Below are positions 60,400 to 64,000 of a stretch of DNA of 64,000 bases, piece by piece. The translations under genes and the position numbers were made by a program. This DNA comes from Alisma plantago-aquatica (taxonomy: Eukaryota; Streptophyta; Magnoliopsida; Alismatales; Alismataceae), in NCBI GenBank assembly GCA_963693085.1, contig OY856410.1, positions 563,989,906-564,053,905 on the forward strand, read 5' to 3'. The first letter of the stretch is position 1; the number at the start of each line of letters is the position of its first letter. Under the pieces are notes generated by a model. It was not told the origin of the DNA. It did not search any database and saw only the letters and a list, made by a program, of their open reading frames with translations.

Positions 60400-62910
60400 G
60401 TCAAGCTTTGATATGATGGTCAATTTTTATGTGATGGGTCTTATTCTAGTCGATCCGCTAGACCCATAAATATTACACTTATGAATACCCTGATTGAATT
60501 CCAATCATACATCCATACAACACTTGACATCAACCCCGACCACTTCTCCATCAATATATCCTATCTTTTCCCTAGAGATCATCATATGGTCATACAAGCT
60601 AACAATGATGATGCATTTAGAACTTTGTTCTCACTTTCATCTAATTCCTATATTGATGTCTTTCTGGACAAAATATCTATCCATCAACATTCTAGTTTAT
60701 TTACATGAGCATGTTGAATCAATTCCAAACAAGCAACAGTAATGTAACTGATGAATGGAATCAATCACCTATATTTTCTCAAAACCCTATAATTGAACCA
60801 CCTGAATTTCCTTAAAATTCTAATATTGAGAATGAGAATAGCGGTGATGAGGTTGAGGAGGGGGAAGAAAATAGTGAATAGGAAGGTGATGAGAATAGTG
60901 AACATGGAGGTGACTCATCAATTGAAACTGATGATGGATATCAACATCTAATCCCTGACTCTATATAAGCATTGAGTTTTGTCCCGAAGATATTTGATAG
61001 GGAATGGATACAACATGATCAAATTGATAATAACTATCAAGATTTTCAAGTTGATGAAGGGATGGAAGATTTTTGTCAGGAAGTTCATTTCAATTACAAC
61101 CCTTCCAGCACTAAAAATGTATGCATGTGCTTTATTTGTATTTTGTAGCTATTATGATTGAGACGGTTCAAAAATGGCCAATACAAAACAATGTCCAATA
61201 TTGTACACAATGCTCAAATAATATTTTTATCAAACTTGTTGTCCATGACCAACAATGTTCTTGGAGTTTGGCTACTTGCCAGTCCAAAAGAGAAGGTGGC
61301 ATGTGGAAGATAAAGTGTTATAGTGCAAACCACAATTGTCAACTAACTTTTGTGAATCAAGACCATCTCCAATGCACATCATCTTATATTTCACACATGA
61401 TAATTCCAATCATAGTGTCACGATTGGATACGTCCACATGAAAATTTTGTGACAAGGTGACTGCTGAACTTAACCTTCATATCTCATACAAGAAGGCATT
61501 TGTAGTGAGGAGGAAGGTTGTTAGTAAAATATTTGGAGATTGGGAATCGTAATATCATAATTAGTTTCCTTTCATGATATCTCTATCACAATATATTCTA
61601 AGGACTATATATACCCATCTTATGGATGATTATACCCTACAAACTAAAGGAACTTGTAGATTCAAGTGGGTGTTTTGGACATTCTGTCCAGCTGTGAACA
61701 ATTGGGTATATTGTAGGCTGGTTATTTTTGTTGATGGCAGATTTCTTAGTGGAAAATATATTGGCATGCTTCTTGTTTCATGTGGCATAGATGATGATAA
61801 TGGTCCATTTCCACTCACTTTCGCAGTTGTCAAGGCATAAAACAAAGAGTCATGGGAGTGGTTCTTTGGTTCTCTACAAACATGTATTCAATCCATTCAA
61901 CCTTGCACAGATCTGTGTATTATTTATGATCAAATGAGTGAAATTTTTCCAACACCTGAGACACAATTTGAGTGGGCTCAACATTGTTATTATCTTTGAC
62001 ATATTTGTGAGAACTTCCATAAAATGTTAAAATTACAAGAGTTAAAAGAACTTATGTGGAAGTTGGTCTCCACAATTGATACACTTGAATTTGATCGTCT
62101 AATGGCTGATATGCAAATCATAGAATCAACTACTAAGAATTATTCGATAGACCAAAATTCGTTACTTTGACATCTCACATACGACAGGCATCTCACATAT
62201 GACAAAGGTTATAGTTATGGGTCATTGACTAGAAATCATGTTGAAGCAATGAATGGAGTCTTGAAAGCTTGTAGAGGTTTACCAATACATGCACTAATCA
62301 TTGCCACACATTATTTCTATGTTACAATGTAGTTGGAAAGGTGTAATGAAGCATGTTATCATGCAAATGAGGGAAAGAAATGGCCCAAGAAACTTCATAC
62401 TTAACTTTTTAGGGTCAAAAGGGATGCAACCAGACTAAGAATAACCCGCCGCATGAACAATGATGAATATGTTGTTGATGACATGGAAGGACATAAATTT
62501 CAAGTCAAAGTGTGACCAAATGGTGGTAGTGAATGCAATTGTGGTTTTCGACAATAATGAATTTTCCATGTTGTCATGTTTGGATAGCTACAAAATCCGT
62601 CAATTATGAAGTCGATGACCTTGTGAGCTCATATTTGGAAAAGCTGCTTATTTGAGCACATACAAAACTAAATTTCATGGTATTCCCGACAAGATGTATT
62701 GGCCTCCATTTGATGAAAGTAGAGCAATATTACCCCAAGGAAATGAAGGCACGTTAGATGACCAAAGAAACAAAGAATTCCTTCCTCTATGGATGTTGAT
62801 CCAAATCAATATACATATCATTGTCAAAAGTGTGGCAGAAGGGGTCATAACAGACACACTTGTCCGAATGTATTATGATGTCAAGTCATGTATTGTTTCT
62901 TATTTCAGTT
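60400..62910 (+). pseudogene. MULE (MuDR-type) transposase, broken
   Basis: A decayed MuDR-family transposase. The N-terminus (60405-60700) has YDGQFLCDGS and a PB1-like stretch with HFSINISYLFPRD. An acidic linker follows (60820-60960). The FAR1/MuDR DNA-binding zinc module (61220-61340) has CSWSLATCQS and CYSANHNC. The MULE catalytic domain (61574-62340) has VIFVDGRFLSGKY (first Asp), LCIIYDQMSEIF (second Asp) and NHVEAMNGVLKACRGLPI (Glu), with all three acidic residues visible. A CCHC knuckle CQKCGRRGHNRHTC lies near 62820-62865. Stops near 61440, 61838, 61997, 62168, 62330, 62403 and 62512 and several frameshifts disable it. It would bind terminal repeats and excise the element. Confidence 0.85.
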
Positions 62911-63115
62911 GAATGGTCATGTAATGTTCTTATTTCAATTGAGAGAAGTCATGTAATGTTTCTTATTTTAGTTGACTGAAGAAATGTAATGTTTCTTATT
63001 TCAGTTGAGTGAAGTCATGTAATGCTTCTTATTTCAGTTGACTAAAGTCATGTAATGTTTCTTATTTTAGTTGAGTGAAGTCAATGTTTCTTATTTCAAT
63101 TTACTGAAATGATGT
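62885..63115 (+). repeat. Tandem ~34-bp repeats carrying TTTCTTATTTCAGTTGA
   Basis: About seven units share CATGTAATGTTTCTTATTTCAG and continue TTGA-TGAAGT. Each holds a pyrimidine-rich AG that looks like a 3' splice site. The array lies between the transposase and the mobile-domain ORF, directly after the transposase frame ends. Confidence 0.85.
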
Positions 63116-63199
63116 AATTTTTGAAGTTCTCCATTAATGTAATGTTTTAGTTATTGTTCAACTTATAAGTTAATGTAATGTTTGCATTTTTCATAGATA

Positions 63200-63795
63200 T
63201 GGCTTCTAGAGAAGTATCATTATGACTCTCCTAGCACCGCTTCATGTAGTTAAGTTGGCTTGTTACTAACAAGGGTGTTTTGCGTAACATTACTTTAGCC
63301 GATTTCAGGCTTGTTCATAAGATACAATCTATCCACCTAGATCCCAATTTCATTAGTGCGCCAGTTAACCGTTGGGACAAATCTAGAAAGACTTTTATGT
63401 TTCCATGTTTTGAGATGACTGTCATGCTTCAGGATGCCATAGTTCTTCTACGTCTTAGGGTTGATGGACCACTGGTTATAGTTGAATATCCTTTGGGCAT
63501 AAATGAGAGGCAGTTTTCTTCATGGTCTCACCTTTGTGAGAATTACTTGGGAGATGCACCAGATGAGATGTCTAAGGGGCACATTTGTCTTACTTGGTTG
63601 TGTGACAACTTTAGTGGGTTGAATTTCATCTTAGGAGATGAATATCATCAAAGACAAATGAAGATAAGGTATACTAAAGCATATCTCCTATACTTCTTAG
63701 GTAGTTACCTTATCCCATATTGTGACATCCTATGCCACGGAAAAATGAGACAACTCGAAGACAAACTACGAAAAAAGAGATTAACAACTTATTAG
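63200..63795 (+). pseudogene. Plant mobile domain (PMD) protein, partial
   Basis: From 63280 an open frame of 171 residues carries the N-terminal half of a plant mobile domain: DFRLVHKIQSIHLDPNFISA, NRWDKSRKTFMFPCFEMTV, LQDAIVLLRLRVDGPLVI, then WLCDNF and AYLLYFLGSYLIP. The usual HR...W start lies upstream at 63200-63279 with two stops. The frame ends at 63795, whereas the domain normally continues past the LGSYLIP-type segment, so it is truncated. PMD proteins (MAIN/MAIL family) are known both as host silencing factors and as TE-encoded proteins. Here it follows the transposase on the same strand, which suggests the MULE carried it. Confidence 0.75.
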
Positions 63796-64000
63796 TATAA
63801 AACACTAAAAATTATAACCTTCTTGCATAAAAATGCCACATAGCATGAACCTTTACACATGAGTACTTTCATGCCTCAAAGCATCCACAAAACATGTTGT
63901 CAACCTATAACGAGGGCACTATTCCAGAACGTATATACATGATCTCATCATATCTGAAATACTACAAACACATAAAGAGAACACATTTGCAAAACATCTA
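63796..64000. other. Right edge, nothing recognised
   Basis: AT-rich sequence following the truncated mobile-domain frame. No inverted repeat, gene or RNA could be supported in these 205 bases. Confidence 0.5.

Larger units (their letters stand above)
59360..64000 (+). mobile_element. MuDR-like (MULE) DNA transposon with plant mobile domain ORF, right end outside window
   Basis: The segment holds a promoter-like region, a decayed MULE transposase and a co-oriented plant mobile domain ORF. A left end near 59360 (GGGCCAAAAACC) is a guess based on the start of the AT-rich, AATACGTC-bearing leader. The opposite terminal inverted repeat is not in the window, so neither end nor a 9-bp duplication is verified. 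Confidence 0.5.

Overview
This window is plant nuclear DNA made almost entirely of transposable elements. The evidence is plant-type Ty3/gypsy lineages (Athila-like elements primed by tRNA-Asp and Tekay/Del-like chromoviruses primed by initiator tRNA-Met), a Ty1/copia pol remnant, and a MuDR-type (MULE) transposase next to a plant mobile domain ORF. The many nested insertions suggest a large, repeat-rich angiosperm genome, probably heterochromatin. The species cannot be named from the sequence, and I see no ordinary host gene.

The layout is a set of nested insertions. The oldest layer is a copia element on the + strand. Its pol is split (19446-20320, resuming near 56571) and its 3' LTR is 57345-58001. 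A minus-strand chromovirus (element D) entered it from the left: gag-protease remnant 274-1850 and 5' LTR 1989-5381 plus 18566-19445. Element A (5382-18560), a young Athila-like element, sits inside D's LTR with target duplication AAGAT. A second lesion in copia pol (20321 to about 56570) holds an unresolved retroelement remnant (E). E was entered by Athila-like element B (20714-53286, duplication GTCAT), and B was entered by minus-strand chromovirus C (29351-44306). The right end (about 59360-64000) is a decayed MULE with a plant mobile domain ORF.

Element A has two 2431-bp LTRs with about ten differences by eye, a perfect tRNA-Asp primer site, and one uninterrupted 1913-residue gag-pol frame, so it looks recent and possibly competent. 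Element B is its older relative. Its gag-pol is broken, but it keeps a long third gene (about 45121-50069) that A has lost. That gene encodes a basic/acidic N-terminus, a region resembling Athila ORF-1/plant-transposon domains, a Ser/Thr/Pro linker, a coiled coil, an acidic tract and two Ulp1-like (C48) protease modules.

The strongest unexplained signals are non-coding. (1) Dense arrays of the palindromic motif AAACGGTC/GACCGTTT occur in Athila-like elements A and B and also in the unrelated chromovirus C; in A and B they lie upstream of TATA boxes, including a second promoter-like module inside element A. (2) Two hairpins next to the primer site show compensatory changes between A and B. (3) A stem-loop with an AGGA/GGGA tetraloop precedes the polypurine tract in A, B and C and is duplicated with a second polypurine tract about 1 kb upstream in A and B. 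(4) A tandemly duplicated ~48-nt stem-loop lies in the 3' untranslated region of both Athila-like elements. (5) Element A carries a 38-bp-arm hairpin resembling a small-RNA precursor. Together these suggest an Athila lineage with elaborate cis-acting RNA and promoter architecture plus an accessory SUMO-protease-like gene.
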